A stretch of 61,164 bases of DNA from Burkholderiales bacterium (GCA_026954015.1 JAIXLP010000094.1:1-61164), one strand, 5' to 3'. Counted from the first letter of the stretch, positions 35,281 to 45,557 are shown. A program made the numbers and translations. The notes: generated by a model from the sequence alone, not told the origin.

Positions 35281-36234
35281 TCAGGCGGCTACGGCGGCCA
35301 GTTTGCGCGCGGCCATGCGCTCGGCGGTGGCCATGGCGGCGCTGGTCATGATGTCCAGGTTGCCGGCGTATGCCGGCAGGTAGTGGGCGGCGCCCTCCAC
35401 TTCGAGCAGTACCGTCACCTTCAGTCCCTGCACCGGGCCCAGGCCCGGCACGTTGATGCGCCGCTCGCCCGCGATGCGCTCGAACTGCACCGCCTGCTTG
35501 AGACGGTAGCCCGGCACGTAGGCCGCCACATCGGCAGCCATGCGCTGCACCGACTGCGTGATCGCGTCCTCGTCGGCATCGAGCTCGGTCAGGCAGTACA
35601 CCGTGTCGCGCATGATCAGTGGCGGCTCGGCCGGGTTGAGCACGATGATGGCCTTGCCGTGCGCGGCGCCGCCGACGTCGACGATGGCCTTGGAAGTGGT
35701 TTCGGTGAACTCGTCGATGTTGGCGCGCGTGCCGGGGCCGGCCGACTTGCTGGCGATCGAGGCGACGATCTCGGCGTAGCGCACCGGCGCCACGCGCGAG
35801 ACGGCGCGCACCATCGGGATCGTCGCCTGCCCGCCGCAGGTGACCATGTTGACGTTGGGCGCGTCCAGGTGCTGCTCGAGATTGACCACCGGCACCACGT
35901 AGGGGCCGACCGCCGCCGGCGTCAGGTCCACCACCTGCACGCCGTGCGGCTGCAGCAGCGCATTGTGGTGCTGGTGGGCGCCGGCGCTGGTGGCATCGAA
36001 CACCACGCCGATATCACTGAAGCCGGGCATGCGCAGCAGCCCATCGATGCCCTCGGCGGTGGTTGGCACGCCCAGGCGCTGGGCACGCGCCAGGCCGTCG
36101 GAGGCCGGGTCGATGCCGACCATGGCGGCCAGCTTGAGGTGCTTGGAATGGCGCAGCACCTTGATCATCAGATCGGTGCCGATGTTGCCGGAGCCGATGA
36201 TGGCGGCGGCGATGCGCGGCGTGTCCTGACTCAT
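35281..36234 (-). CDS. nbaJ: Acetaldehyde dehydrogenase (acylating)
   Basis: The 317-residue enzyme has a Rossmann motif [17 protein letters not shown] and the catalytic cysteine in [13 protein letters not shown], which forms the acyl-enzyme. It oxidises the acetaldehyde from the aldolase to acetyl-CoA with NAD and CoA. The start at 36234 has AAAGGA 8 nt upstream; the frame continuing to 36288 is not needed. It forms the DmpFG-type complex with the aldolase. Confidence 0.95.
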   Translation of the reverse strand: MSQDTPRIAAAIIGSGNIGTDLMIKVLRHSKHLKLAAMVGIDPASDGLARAQRLGVPTTAEGIDGLLRMPGFSDIGVVFDATSAGAHQHHNALLQPHGVQVVDLTPAAVGPYVVPVVNLEQHLDAPNVNMVTCGGQATIPMVRAVSRVAPVRYAEIVASIASKSAGPGTRANIDEFTETTSKAIVDVGGAAHGKAIIVLNPAEPPLIMRDTVYCLTELDADEDAITQSVQRMAADVAAYVPGYRLKQAVQFERIAGERRINVPGLGPVQGLKVTVLLEVEGAAHYLPAYAGNLDIMTSAAMATAERMAARKLAAVAA

Positions 36235-36268
36235 GGCAAATCCTTTCAAATATGCGTTGGATGCGGCG

Positions 36269-37081
36269 TCAGCGGCCGAAGATGGCACGTACCGTGCCGA
36301 GGTTCTCGATGCGGGCGGTGAACACGTCGCCCGGCTCGGCCACCACCATGGGGCCCAGCGCGCCGGTCATCAGCACGTCGCCGGCCACCAGCGGCGTGCC
36401 CAGGCGCGCCAGGGTGTCGGCCAGCCACACGGCGGCGTTCAGCGGGTTGCCCAGGCAGGCGGCGCCGCCGCCGACCGAGACCGGCTCGCCGCGCCGCTCC
36501 ATTGCCATGCCGCAGTCGGCCAGATCGAGCTGGTTCAGGCGCACCGGTCGCGTGCCCAGCACGAACAGGCTGGACGAGGCGTTGTCGGCGATGGTGTCGG
36601 CCAGGCGGATGTCCCAGTTGGCGATGCGGCTGCCGACGATCTCGATGGCTGGCAGTGCGTACTCGGTGGCGCCGATCAGGTCGGCCACGGTGTGGCGCTC
36701 GTGCGGCAGATCGCGTCCCAGCACCAGGGCGATCTCGGCCTCGGCCTTGGGCTGCATCAGCCGGCTCCAGGCGATCTCCTCGCCGTCGCCCACCGCCATG
36801 TCGGCAAACAGCACGCCGAAGTCGGGCGAATCGACGCCCAGCTGCTTTTGCACCGCCAGCGAGGTCAGGCCGATCTTGCGTCCCACCAGGCGCGCCCCGG
36901 CGTCGATGCGGCGCTGGCTGTTGATGCGCTGCACCTGGTAGGCCGCCTCCATGGGGCTCAGGCCACCAGCGGCCGCGGCGATGCGCTCGCGCACCGGCGC
37001 CACCGGCAGGCCGCTTTGCTCGGCCTGCCACAGCGTGTCGGCGACGGCGGTCAGTTCGGGGTGAATCGCGGCATGCGGCAT
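36269..37081 (-). CDS. nbaH: 2-oxopent-4-enoate (2-keto-4-pentenoate) hydratase
   Basis: The 270-residue hydratase/decarboxylase-family protein has [21 protein letters not shown], the metal-binding [12 protein letters not shown] (E-x-E) and [14 protein letters not shown]. The KIGLTS phrase marks the MhpD/DmpE hydratases, which make 4-hydroxy-2-oxovalerate. Start ATG at 37081, five bases after the dehydrogenase stop. An upstream frame to 37282 runs inside the dehydrogenase gene and is rejected. Confidence 0.9.
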   Translation of the reverse strand: MPHAAIHPELTAVADTLWQAEQSGLPVAPVRERIAAAAGGLSPMEAAYQVQRINSQRRIDAGARLVGRKIGLTSLAVQKQLGVDSPDFGVLFADMAVGDGEEIAWSRLMQPKAEAEIALVLGRDLPHERHTVADLIGATEYALPAIEIVGSRIANWDIRLADTIADNASSSLFVLGTRPVRLNQLDLADCGMAMERRGEPVSVGGGAACLGNPLNAAVWLADTLARLGTPLVAGDVLMTGALGPMVVAEPGDVFTARIENLGTVRAIFGR

Positions 37082-37086
37082 GGCGG

Positions 37087-38574
37087 TCAAACCTTGATGC
37101 AGATGTTGGTGGTTTCGCAATAGAAGTCGAGCGAGTAACGCCCGCCCTCGCGCCCGATGCCCGAGAGTTTGGTGCCGCCAAAGGGGGTGCGCAAATCGCG
37201 CGAGAACCAGGTGTTGACCCAGACGATGCCCACGTGCAGCTGGGGCGCGACGCGGTGCGTGCGCGACAGGTTGGTGGTCCACACCGTGGCGGCCAGGCCG
37301 TAGTCGCTGTCATTGGCGCGGCGCACGACTTCTTCTTCGCTGTCGAAGGGCGCGATGTGGCAGACCGGGCCGAACACCTCCTCGCGCACGCAGCGCGCGC
37401 TGTCGGGCAGGCCGGTCCAGATCGTCGGCTGCACGAAGGCGCCGTTGTCCCGCGCGTCGCCGAAGTGCGGCACGCCGCCGCCGGTGACCACGGTGGCCCC
37501 TTCCTGCGCCGCCAGCTTGAAGTAGGACAGCACCTTCTCGCGATGCTCGCGCGAGATCAGCGAACCCATGGCGACGCCCGGGTCGTCGGGCCAGCCGATC
37601 TTGAGCGATTCGGTGTGCTTTTTCAGCGCGGCGACGAACTGGTCGAAAATCGGGCGCTCGACGAACACGCGCTCGGGACACAGGCAGACCTGGCCGGTGT
37701 TGGTGAACAGGGCGCGCGCCAGGCCCTCGACGGTGGCGTCGAAGTCGCAGTCGGCAAACACGATGGCGGCGTTCTTGCCGCCCAGCTCGAACGACACCTC
37801 CTTCACGCCGTCGGCCACCGCCTTCATGATCGCCGCGCCGGTGCGCGACTCGCCGGTGAAGGTGACGGCGTCGATGCCGGGGTGCGTGGTGAGGGCCTCG
37901 CCCGCCGAGCCGGGGCCGAAGCCGTGCACCACGTTGAACACCCCCGGCGGCACGCCCGCCTCGTGGAAGGCCTCGGCGATCAGCACCGCCGACGAGGGCG
38001 TCTCCTCCGAGGGCTTGCAGACGATGGTGTTGCCGCAGATCAGCGCCGGTGCCGCCTTCCAGGTGAGTGACAGGATGGGCAGGTTCCAGGGCGAGATGCT
38101 GGCCACCACGCCCAGCGGCTTGCGCTTGGTGTAGTTGATGAGCCGTGTGCCGTCGGGCAGGTTCGTTTCGAAGAACTCGCCGTGCGCGGTCTTGCCCAGG
38201 TCGGCAAAGGTGCGGAAGTTGGCGATGCCGCGGTACACGTCCAGCTTGCGCGCCTGCTCCACCGGGCGGCCGGTGTCGGCCACTTCGGCCTGCAGGAATT
38301 CGTCGAAACGCCGGGCAATGACGTCGGCCACCCGGTGCAGCGCGGCGGCGCGCTCTTCCACCGTGCTGCGGCCCCAGGGGCCCTCGTCGAGCGCACGGCG
38401 CGCCGCGCGCACGGCGCGGTCGACCAGGGCGGCGTCGGCCTCGTGCACCTTGCCCAGCAGGCGACCGTCGATGGGGCTGATGTTGTCGAACTGCTGATCG
38501 GTTTCGACGAATTCACCATCCACGTAGTTGCGCAGGGCGTCCAGTGTTGGCGGCAGCGTGAAGGAACGGGCCAT
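37087..38574 (-). CDS. nbaE: 2-aminomuconate-6-semialdehyde (2-hydroxymuconic semialdehyde) dehydrogenase
   Basis: The 495-residue aldehyde dehydrogenase has [18 protein letters not shown], the NAD-binding TFTGESRTG, the catalytic Glu in [10 protein letters not shown] and the catalytic Cys in [12 protein letters not shown]. The [13 protein letters not shown] region is normal. Family level and operon position identify it as the NbaE/AmnC enzyme giving 2-aminomuconate. AGGAG lies about 7 nt before the ATG. It is the first catabolic gene after the LysR box. Confidence 0.92.
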   Translation of the reverse strand: MARSFTLPPTLDALRNYVDGEFVETDQQFDNISPIDGRLLGKVHEADAALVDRAVRAARRALDEGPWGRSTVEERAAALHRVADVIARRFDEFLQAEVADTGRPVEQARKLDVYRGIANFRTFADLGKTAHGEFFETNLPDGTRLINYTKRKPLGVVASISPWNLPILSLTWKAAPALICGNTIVCKPSEETPSSAVLIAEAFHEAGVPPGVFNVVHGFGPGSAGEALTTHPGIDAVTFTGESRTGAAIMKAVADGVKEVSFELGGKNAAIVFADCDFDATVEGLARALFTNTGQVCLCPERVFVERPIFDQFVAALKKHTESLKIGWPDDPGVAMGSLISREHREKVLSYFKLAAQEGATVVTGGGVPHFGDARDNGAFVQPTIWTGLPDSARCVREEVFGPVCHIAPFDSEEEVVRRANDSDYGLAATVWTTNLSRTHRVAPQLHVGIVWVNTWFSRDLRTPFGGTKLSGIGREGGRYSLDFYCETTNICIKV

Positions 38575-38657
38575 TCAGGTCTCCTCAAGCAGTGCGCGGT
38601 GTCCGCGACGTTGAAGACAACTGTAGGCAATCCAGCCGCTTTCGACCAGCGAATTCG

Positions 38658-38675
38658 GGTTACCGATCTATAACC
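38658..38675 (-). promoter_or_regulatory. LysR-type operator (T-N11-A palindrome) upstream of the aminomuconate operon
   Basis: GGTTATAGATCGGTAACC is an interrupted palindrome (GGTTA/TAACC) with T-N11-A geometry, as LysR regulators bind. It sits 83 bp before the semialdehyde dehydrogenase start and 18 bp after the LysR stop codon. Imperfect ATTCG/CGAAT arms flank it. Confidence 0.55.
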
Positions 38676-38693
38676 GACGCGAATAGAAGGGCT

Positions 38694-39698
38694 TCATGCC
38701 GTGGCCTGCTGCAATGCGTCACCCGCCGCGTGCAAGGCCTCGATGAAACGCTGCACCGCGGCATTGCCGGACAAGCGCCGGGCGCGGCGCGTGTAGCCCA
38801 CGGTGCTGAACGGCCCGACCCCCGGCAGCGGCAACACCGCCACCAGGCCCGCCGCGGCAAGCTGGGCGGCCACCGACTGCGGCATCAGCGCCACCATGGG
38901 GCGGCGCGCCAGCAATCCTATGTTGGTGAGGATCGACACCGACTTGACCAGCCGCCGCGGCATGCCCAGCCCTTCGCGCTCAAAAAAGCTGCGCACCGCC
39001 GGATAGGCCACGGCGTCGGGCGTAGGCACGATCCATTCCGCGCGGCGCAACTCGGCCACACGCACCTCGGCGCGCCCGGCCAGCGGGTGGCTGGGGCTGA
39101 CGACCACGCTCAGCCCTTCGTCGTACAAGGGCACATGCACCAGGCGCATGCCCGGCTCGGCGCCCTGCAGGCTGCTGGTGGCGTTAGCCGGCAAGAAGCC
39201 CACCATCAAATCAAGTTCGCCACGCGCCAGCGCCGGAAACAGGGCGGAGTTTGGCCCCACGCGCACCGTCACCACCACGTCCGGCGCCGTTTCGCGCAGG
39301 CGCGAGATTGCCTCGGGCAGCAGCGCGGCCGATGCCGTCAGCATGGCGCCCACCGTCACCTGGCCGGTGGCGCCCGAATGCCAGGCATTGAGCTCGTCGG
39401 TCAGATCCTGCAGGCCGGCCGTCATGGCGCCCACGTGGCGTGCGAACAGCTGGCCGAACTCGGTCAGCTGCACGCCGCCCTTGCCGCGCAAGAAGAGCTG
39501 GCCACCGAGCTGCGACTCCAGCTCGCGCACGGACTTGCTGACCGCCGGCTGGGTCATCGCCAGCACGCGCGAAGCGGCCAGGATGGAGCCAGATTCGACC
39601 ACCTGCTCAAACACCGCCAGTTGCGCCACGCGCAGGCGTCGCGCCAGCGACGCCGCCGTGAGCACCGGCGCCGAACGCGAGCGCGTGCCGGTGTTCAT
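38694..39698 (-). CDS. LysR-family transcriptional regulator
   Basis: The 334-residue regulator has a winged helix-turn-helix (about 25-85: LAVFEQVVESGSILAASRVLAMTQPAVSKSVRELE) and an effector domain (about 110-310) with VTVGAMLTASAALLPEAI. It lies directly upstream of the catabolic genes in the same direction, with the palindrome between them. It is therefore the likely activator of the aminomuconate operon, responding to a pathway intermediate. Its ATG overlaps the aminotransferase stop by 4 nt. Confidence 0.9.
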   Translation of the reverse strand: MNTGTRSRSAPVLTAASLARRLRVAQLAVFEQVVESGSILAASRVLAMTQPAVSKSVRELESQLGGQLFLRGKGGVQLTEFGQLFARHVGAMTAGLQDLTDELNAWHSGATGQVTVGAMLTASAALLPEAISRLRETAPDVVVTVRVGPNSALFPALARGELDLMVGFLPANATSSLQGAEPGMRLVHVPLYDEGLSVVVSPSHPLAGRAEVRVAELRRAEWIVPTPDAVAYPAVRSFFEREGLGMPRRLVKSVSILTNIGLLARRPMVALMPQSVAAQLAAAGLVAVLPLPGVGPFSTVGYTRRARRLSGNAAVQRFIEALHAAGDALQQATA

Positions 39699-40867
39699 GC
39701 CCGCCGCTGCGCCACCAGCCAGTCACCCAGGCGGCGCACCCCTACCGTGAGACGTGCCGGATCGCGCGAAGCGAAACACCAGCGCAGCCAGCCCTCGGCT
39801 TCAGGGCCGAACGCGACGCCAGGCGCCAGGCCCAGTCCGGCCTCGGCGACGAGGCGCTGGGCCAGCCGCAGCGTATCGTCCCATCCATCGATGCGCACGA
39901 AGGCATACATGCCGCCAGGCGCGCTGCTGGTGGCCACGCCAGGCAGGCGCTGCAGCAACGGCACCAGGGTGTCGCGGCACTGGCGCAAGTGCGCGGCCAC
40001 GCGTGGCGTGATCGCGTCGGCCGCGGCCAGCGCCGCCAGTGCCGCGCGCTGCACGAAGACCGGCGCGCACGAGGTGTTGAATTCGATCAGCTTGCCCATC
40101 TGCGGCGTCATCGCGGGCGGCATCACGAGCCAGCCCAGGCGCCAGCCGGTCATGAGAAAAGCCTTGGAAAAGCTCTGCGCCACCACGAGCCTGTCGTCGG
40201 TTGCCGCGATGTCGAGGAACGATGGCGCGGCGCCGCTTGCGGTGTCGTCACGGTAGTACAGGCGCTCATACACCTCGTCCGCGAGTATCCAGGTGCCCGT
40301 TGCGCGGCAATGCGCGAGGATCGCTGCCTGCTCTTGCCTCGTGAGCGTCCAGCCCGTGGGGTTGTTGGGTGAGTTGAGCACCAGCAGCCGCGTGGCGGGC
40401 GTGATGGCCGCAAGCAGCTCGGGCAGATCGAGCGCCCAGGCGCCATCGGCGCGCGGTTTCAACGCCACGCAACCCAGGCGCGCACCCAGGATGCGCGGCT
40501 GCGCCGTGAGGTTGGGCCACACCGGCGTGACGGCCACCACGGCGTCGCCCGCGTCCACCAGCATCTGCACTGCCAGCATGAGCGCGTTCACGCCCCCCGA
40601 AGTGATCGCGACGCGCTCGGCGGCGATCGGGCCATGCAGGGCGGTGCTGTAGCGCGCCACTGCCTCGCGCAGCTCGGGCAGCCCGAGGTTGTGCGTGTAG
40701 AAGGTCTCGCCCGCCTGCAGCGACGCCACCGCGGCCGCGCGTATGGGCCCGGGCGTGACCTCGTCGCTCTCGCCGAACCAGAACGGCAGCACGTCGGCGC
40801 GGCCCATGCCGGCGTTGGCCACATCGCGGATCGCGGATGCTTGAAGGTCAAGTACGGTCTGGCGCAT
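39695..40867 (-). CDS. PLP-dependent aminotransferase, class I/II
   Basis: The 390-residue fold-type I aminotransferase has ETFYTHNLGLPELREAVARY, VLNSPNNPTGW, LADEVYERLYY and the PLP lysine in SFSKAFLMTGWRLGW. The terminal arginine phrase is WLRWCFA in place of the frequent FRLSF. Start at 40867; the earlier in-frame start at 40894 lies upstream without a better ribosome site. It is coupled to the LysR gene (ATGA), so it may belong to the same regulon, for example transaminating kynurenine or an amino acid made from it. The substrate is not evident from the sequence. Confidence 0.85.
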   Translation of the reverse strand: MRQTVLDLQASAIRDVANAGMGRADVLPFWFGESDEVTPGPIRAAAVASLQAGETFYTHNLGLPELREAVARYSTALHGPIAAERVAITSGGVNALMLAVQMLVDAGDAVVAVTPVWPNLTAQPRILGARLGCVALKPRADGAWALDLPELLAAITPATRLLVLNSPNNPTGWTLTRQEQAAILAHCRATGTWILADEVYERLYYRDDTASGAAPSFLDIAATDDRLVVAQSFSKAFLMTGWRLGWLVMPPAMTPQMGKLIEFNTSCAPVFVQRAALAALAAADAITPRVAAHLRQCRDTLVPLLQRLPGVATSSAPGGMYAFVRIDGWDDTLRLAQRLVAEAGLGLAPGVAFGPEAEGWLRWCFASRDPARLTVGVRRLGDWLVAQRRA

Positions 40868-40921
40868 GCATCGGGCTTTCAAAGCGCCAAGCATAGCGGC
40901 GCGCGGCTACCATTGCCGCCC

Positions 40922-41800
40922 ATGTTCAGTTATCGCCACGCCTTTCACGCAGGCAATCATGCCGACGTGCTCAAGCACGCGGTGCTCATCGCGTGCCTGC
41001 GCCACCTCACGCTCAAGGAGACGGCGCTCACGGTGATCGACACGCACGCGGGCGCGGGGCTGTACCGGCTCGACGGCGACTACGCGCGCACGAGCGGCGA
41101 GGCGACCGAAGGCGTGCTGCGCCTGGCGCAGGCGCCCGGACTCGATCCCCTGCTGCAGGACTATCTGGACCTGGTGCGCTCGTTCAACGGCAAGGGCGCG
41201 GTACGCATCTACCCCGGCTCTCCCTTTATCACCCAGCGTCTGCTGCGCCCGCAGGACAGGCTCAAGCTCTTCGAGCTGCACCCCACCGACCTGCCCGCGC
41301 TGGTGCGCAACGCGGCGCAACTGGACGCCGGGCGCCAGGTGGTGGTGCTTTCCGAAGACGGGTTCGAAGGCATGCGGCAATTCTTGCCCCCACAGCCCCG
41401 CCGCGCGCTCCTGTTGTGCGATCCCAGCTATGAACTAAAGAGCGACTACGTCCGCGTGCACACACTGGTGCAAGAGGCGCTCAAGCGCTTTGTCACGGGC
41501 TGCCAGGCCATCTGGTACCCGGTGATCGCTCGGCCCGAGGCGCACGAGCTGCCGCGGCGGCTCAAGGCGCTGGCCACGCGCGCAGGCAGGCCATGGATGC
41601 ACGCAACGCTGACGGTCAAATCCGCGCGCGTGCGCAAACTCGCGGACGGCATCGAGCAGCGCCCGGGACTGACGGGCAGCGGCATGTTCCTGGTCAACCC
41701 GCCGTACACGCTGCACGACGCGCTCGCCTCGGCGCTGCCGCAATTGGTGGAACTGCTCGGGCAGGACGACCACGCGGGCCACACGCTCGAGGCGGGCTGA
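40922..41800 (+). CDS. rlmJ: 23S rRNA (adenine(2030)-N6)-methyltransferase
   Basis: The 292-residue protein starts MFSYRHAFHAGNHADVLKH, the signature RlmJ opening. TLTVIDTHAGAGLYRL is the SAM-binding motif and LLCDPSYELKSDY is the catalytic D/N-PPY/F variant. It methylates A2030 of 23S rRNA. It is divergent from the aminotransferase with a 54-bp gap. The frame beginning at 40634 is rejected for the start because the homologous region begins at 40922. Confidence 0.95.
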   Translation: MFSYRHAFHAGNHADVLKHAVLIACLRHLTLKETALTVIDTHAGAGLYRLDGDYARTSGEATEGVLRLAQAPGLDPLLQDYLDLVRSFNGKGAVRIYPGSPFITQRLLRPQDRLKLFELHPTDLPALVRNAAQLDAGRQVVVLSEDGFEGMRQFLPPQPRRALLLCDPSYELKSDYVRVHTLVQEALKRFVTGCQAIWYPVIARPEAHELPRRLKALATRAGRPWMHATLTVKSARVRKLADGIEQRPGLTGSGMFLVNPPYTLHDALASALPQLVELLGQDDHAGHTLEAG

Positions 41801-41806
41801 GGTCGG

Positions 41807-42541
41807 TCAACGCTGGCGCGCGTGCCGGGGCCGCGCCTTGCGCGCAGACGAAGCCGGACTCGCTTTTGCCGCAACCGAGGCGGCGCGTTGGCGCACGCGA
41901 GCAGCTTCTTCTCCCAGCGCAGGCACGCAGCCGGTGTTCTCATCGTCCACCTGCCAGAGTTCGACGGGTTTGATGCCCAGACCGACCATGCCGATCTCCT
42001 GCGCCGCCGCTTCACTCAGGTCGATGAGCCGCTCGCCGTCTCCGGCGAAGGGCCCGCGGTCGTTGATGCGCACCATCACCGTCTTGCCGTTCACCAGGCT
42101 GCGCACGCACAGGTGCGTACCGAACGGAAGGGTGCGGTGGGCGGCGGTGAAACCATAGCGGTCGAAACGCTCGCCGTTCGCGGTGGGGCGCCCATGCAAC
42201 CCCGGGCCGTACCAGGACGCGAGCCCCTGACCGAGCAGCACGGCGGAGTCAGCCCCCGTCCCGGCCACGGCGGGCGCAGATGCCGGGGCTGCGGCAACAG
42301 GCGCTGGTGCCGCAGCAGGTTCGGGAGCCGGCGGAACAAGCACCGCTGCAGGCGGTAAAGACTCGGGCGCCGGTGGCGGCGCCTGGACGGCGGCAGGTGG
42401 GCTGACTGGCGCGGGTTGCTGCACCTCGGCGGGCGCGGGCGCCTCGGTAGCTGGCGGAGGCACCGCGCAACCGGCCAGCCACGACACCAGCGCCCACGCG
42501 AGCAGCATGCACCGCGGCGGTGAAGCGCTGCGCCGGCGCAT
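41807..42541 (-). CDS. rlpA: Septal-ring lytic transglycosylase RlpA-like lipoprotein
   Basis: The 244-residue protein has a lipobox LAGC, a long Pro/Ala-rich linker (about 27-100) and the double-psi beta-barrel domain LASWYGPGLHGRPTANGERFDRYGF with the conserved VRINDRGPF. It cleaves naked peptidoglycan glycan strands at the septum in relatives. There is no C-terminal SPOR domain; a Lys/Arg/Ala-rich tail follows instead. It is only 1 nt after the metF stop, so it is co-transcribed with the methyl-cycle genes. Confidence 0.88.
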   Translation of the reverse strand: MRRRSASPPRCMLLAWALVSWLAGCAVPPPATEAPAPAEVQQPAPVSPPAAVQAPPPAPESLPPAAVLVPPAPEPAAAPAPVAAAPASAPAVAGTGADSAVLLGQGLASWYGPGLHGRPTANGERFDRYGFTAAHRTLPFGTHLCVRSLVNGKTVMVRINDRGPFAGDGERLIDLSEAAAQEIGMVGLGIKPVELWQVDDENTGCVPALGEEAARVRQRAASVAAKASPASSARKARPRHARQR

Positions 42542-42542
42542 C

Positions 42543-43373
42543 TCAGGCCAGCCCCAGCCGCCGACAGAGTTCGACCGTCGCCGCGCCCTGGTTCAGCGTG
42601 TAGAAGTGCAGGCCCGGCGCGCCCCCTGCGACGAGTCGCTCGCACAGGCGCGCCACCACGTCCAGCCCGAACGCGCGGATGCCTGCCGCGTCGTCACCCA
42701 GACCCTGCAGGCGCAGACGCAGCCAGCGCGGCACCTCCGCGCCGCAGGCGTCGGAAAAGCGCAGCAACTGCGTGGCGCCGAGGATGGGCATGATGCCGGG
42801 GACGACGGGCACGTCCAGCCCCGCGCGGCGTACCTCGTCCACGAAGCGAAAGTACGCATCGGCGTTGAAGAAATACTGGGTGATCGCCGAATCCGCCCCC
42901 GCGTGCACCTTGGCGGCGAAGGCCTTGAGGTCGGCCTCGGGCGAGCGCGCCTGGGGGTGCATCTCGGGGTAGGCCGCGACCTCGATGTGAAAGTGCCGTC
43001 CGGTTTCGGCGCGGATGAAGGCCACGAGATCGCTCGCGTACTGGAACGACCCGCCGAGCCCGTAGCCGCTGGGCAGGTCGCCGCGCAGCGCCACGAGGCG
43101 CTTCACGCCCATCGCCTGCAGCTCGGCGAGCTGCGCGCGCACCGTCTCGCGCGTGGCGCCGACGCACGAGAAGTGCGACGCGGCGGGCACGCCCTCCGAC
43201 AGGATCTCCTGCACCGTGGTGAACGTGCCTGCCTGCGTGGAGCCGCCCGCGCCGTAGGTGACGGAGCAGAACTGCGGGCGCAGCGCATAGAGCTGCTGGC
43301 GCACGGCACGCAGCTTGCCCACCCCCTCGGGGGTCTTGGGCGGAAAAAACTCGCAACTGACCGGCACGCTCAT
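42543..43373 (-). CDS. metF: 5,10-methylenetetrahydrofolate reductase
   Basis: The 276-residue FAD-dependent TIM barrel has VSCEFFPPKTPEG, SVTYGAGGSTQ, HFSCVGATR, LVALRGDLP and QYFFNADAYFRFVD. It makes 5-methyltetrahydrofolate for methionine synthesis. It lies in the transcript that starts at the SAH riboswitch upstream of ahcY, linking methyl supply with homocysteine recycling. Confidence 0.95.
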   Translation of the reverse strand: MSVPVSCEFFPPKTPEGVGKLRAVRQQLYALRPQFCSVTYGAGGSTQAGTFTTVQEILSEGVPAASHFSCVGATRETVRAQLAELQAMGVKRLVALRGDLPSGYGLGGSFQYASDLVAFIRAETGRHFHIEVAAYPEMHPQARSPEADLKAFAAKVHAGADSAITQYFFNADAYFRFVDEVRRAGLDVPVVPGIMPILGATQLLRFSDACGAEVPRWLRLRLQGLGDDAAGIRAFGLDVVARLCERLVAGGAPGLHFYTLNQGAATVELCRRLGLA

Positions 43374-43420
43374 GCCGTTCTCCGTTCCTGCATCGCAGGC
43401 TCAATTTTCAAAGAAAATGT

Positions 43421-43459
43421 GGCTCCAGCGCTTGATGGACAAGCGCTGTCAGCTATCAA
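43421..43459 (-). repeat. Dispersed palindromic repeat, copy A
   Basis: The perfect 9-bp arms CAGCGCTTG/CAAGCGCTG surround ATGGA; the flanks are GGCTC on one side and CAGCTATCAATACC on the other. It aligns, in reverse orientation, with the copies at 6024-6066 and 53953-54003. It covers the stop codon of the membrane-protein gene. Confidence 0.8.
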
Positions 43460-43934
43460 TACCATACTTTTTGCGATGGCCTGTGCACAGGCGCTGCCGC
43501 ACCGCTCCATCGTCATCGCGCCCTATCCGCTTCAGAAAACGCTCGCCCAGGGTGATGCTCACCATCACCACGATGTGCAGCACAACCGCGGTGAAGATGG
43601 CCGCGCCGCCACCGGGGCCACGGCTGCTCCACTGGACCAGGAAGTTGACGAACCCGAGCAGCAAAGCGCTGCCGGCGACGGAGCCCAGGAAAGTCGCTCC
43701 CGCGCCCAGGCCAAACACCACGTCCTCGACATCGTCCGCATCGCCGTCGCTGCCGTAGCGCCACGCCAGCAATGGCGCGTAGATCAGCGGCATGAACACC
43801 ACCGCAAGCACCACCGGCAACACCACGTCGGTGTGCCACGCGAGCATCGTCCGTGTGAGGATGAACAGCCAGAACACCGTCCACGCCCAGGCGTGCACCG
43901 CGCGCACGAGTCCGATCGCAAGCAGGCGTGCCAC
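43449..43934 (-). CDS. Membrane protein of unknown function between ahcY and metF
   Basis: The 161-residue protein has about four hydrophobic segments (near residues 12-28, 37-57, 76-100 and 108-130), a short acidic loop GSDGDADDVEDVVFG and a charged C-terminus ERFLKRIGRDDDG. I do not recognise the family. It is 16 nt after ahcY and 75 bp before metF, so it sits in the SAH-riboswitch transcript. The last five codons lie in the dispersed repeat. Confidence 0.6.
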   Translation of the reverse strand: MARLLAIGLVRAVHAWAWTVFWLFILTRTMLAWHTDVVLPVVLAVVFMPLIYAPLLAWRYGSDGDADDVEDVVFGLGAGATFLGSVAGSALLLGFVNFLVQWSSRGPGGGAAIFTAVVLHIVVMVSITLGERFLKRIGRDDDGAVRQRLCTGHRKKYGIDS

Positions 43935-43950
43935 GGCGCGGCAGGCTCGC

Positions 43951-45375
<1,425 letters not shown>

Positions 45376-45445
45376 GGTCGGTCCGTACTAAGGGTGGAAG
45401 CCCACAGGCGCCGAGTCGTGACATGCCGCCCAACGCACTGCAAAG

Positions 45446-45525
45446 TGGGTGAGCGTCGTTGCAAGCTGTAGCCCCAAGCCTCACGCCGCGCACGATGGCG
45501 ACGCTGCAACGCTCCTTGGGATGCG
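45446..45525 (-). promoter_or_regulatory. S-adenosylhomocysteine (SAH) riboswitch
   Basis: Reading the minus strand from 45520: CCCAAGGAGCGTTGCAGC, an internal CGCC-loop-GGCG hairpin, GAGGCTTGGGG, then GCAACGACGCTCACCC. CCCAAG (45520-45515) pairs with CTTGGG (45478-45473) to form P1, and CGTTGC (45510-45506 region) pairs with GCAACG (45462-45457) as the pseudoknot. Conserved GGAGCGTTGCA and GACGCTCACC blocks match the known class. The element is 70 nt before the ahcY ATG. Confidence 0.9.
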
Positions 45526-45529
45526 GCGG

Positions 45530-45557
45530 ATTATAAAGAGTGCCTGCGCTGCGGCAA
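45530..45557 (-). promoter_or_regulatory. Sigma70 promoter of ahcY
   Basis: On the minus strand TTGCCG (45557-45552) and TATAAT (45535-45530) are spaced by 16 nt. Transcription would start near 45523, right at the 5' end of the riboswitch. Confidence 0.7.

Noticed and set aside
34234-36321. 695-residue plus-strand frame opposite the aldolase and dehydrogenase genes
   Set aside because: His/Ala/Val/Gly repeats from GC-skewed codons; both genes on the minus strand are unmistakable.
43421-43459. Repeat copy A as a rho-independent terminator
   Set aside because: The hairpin is strong, but no run of T follows on either strand, and copies occur in varied contexts.
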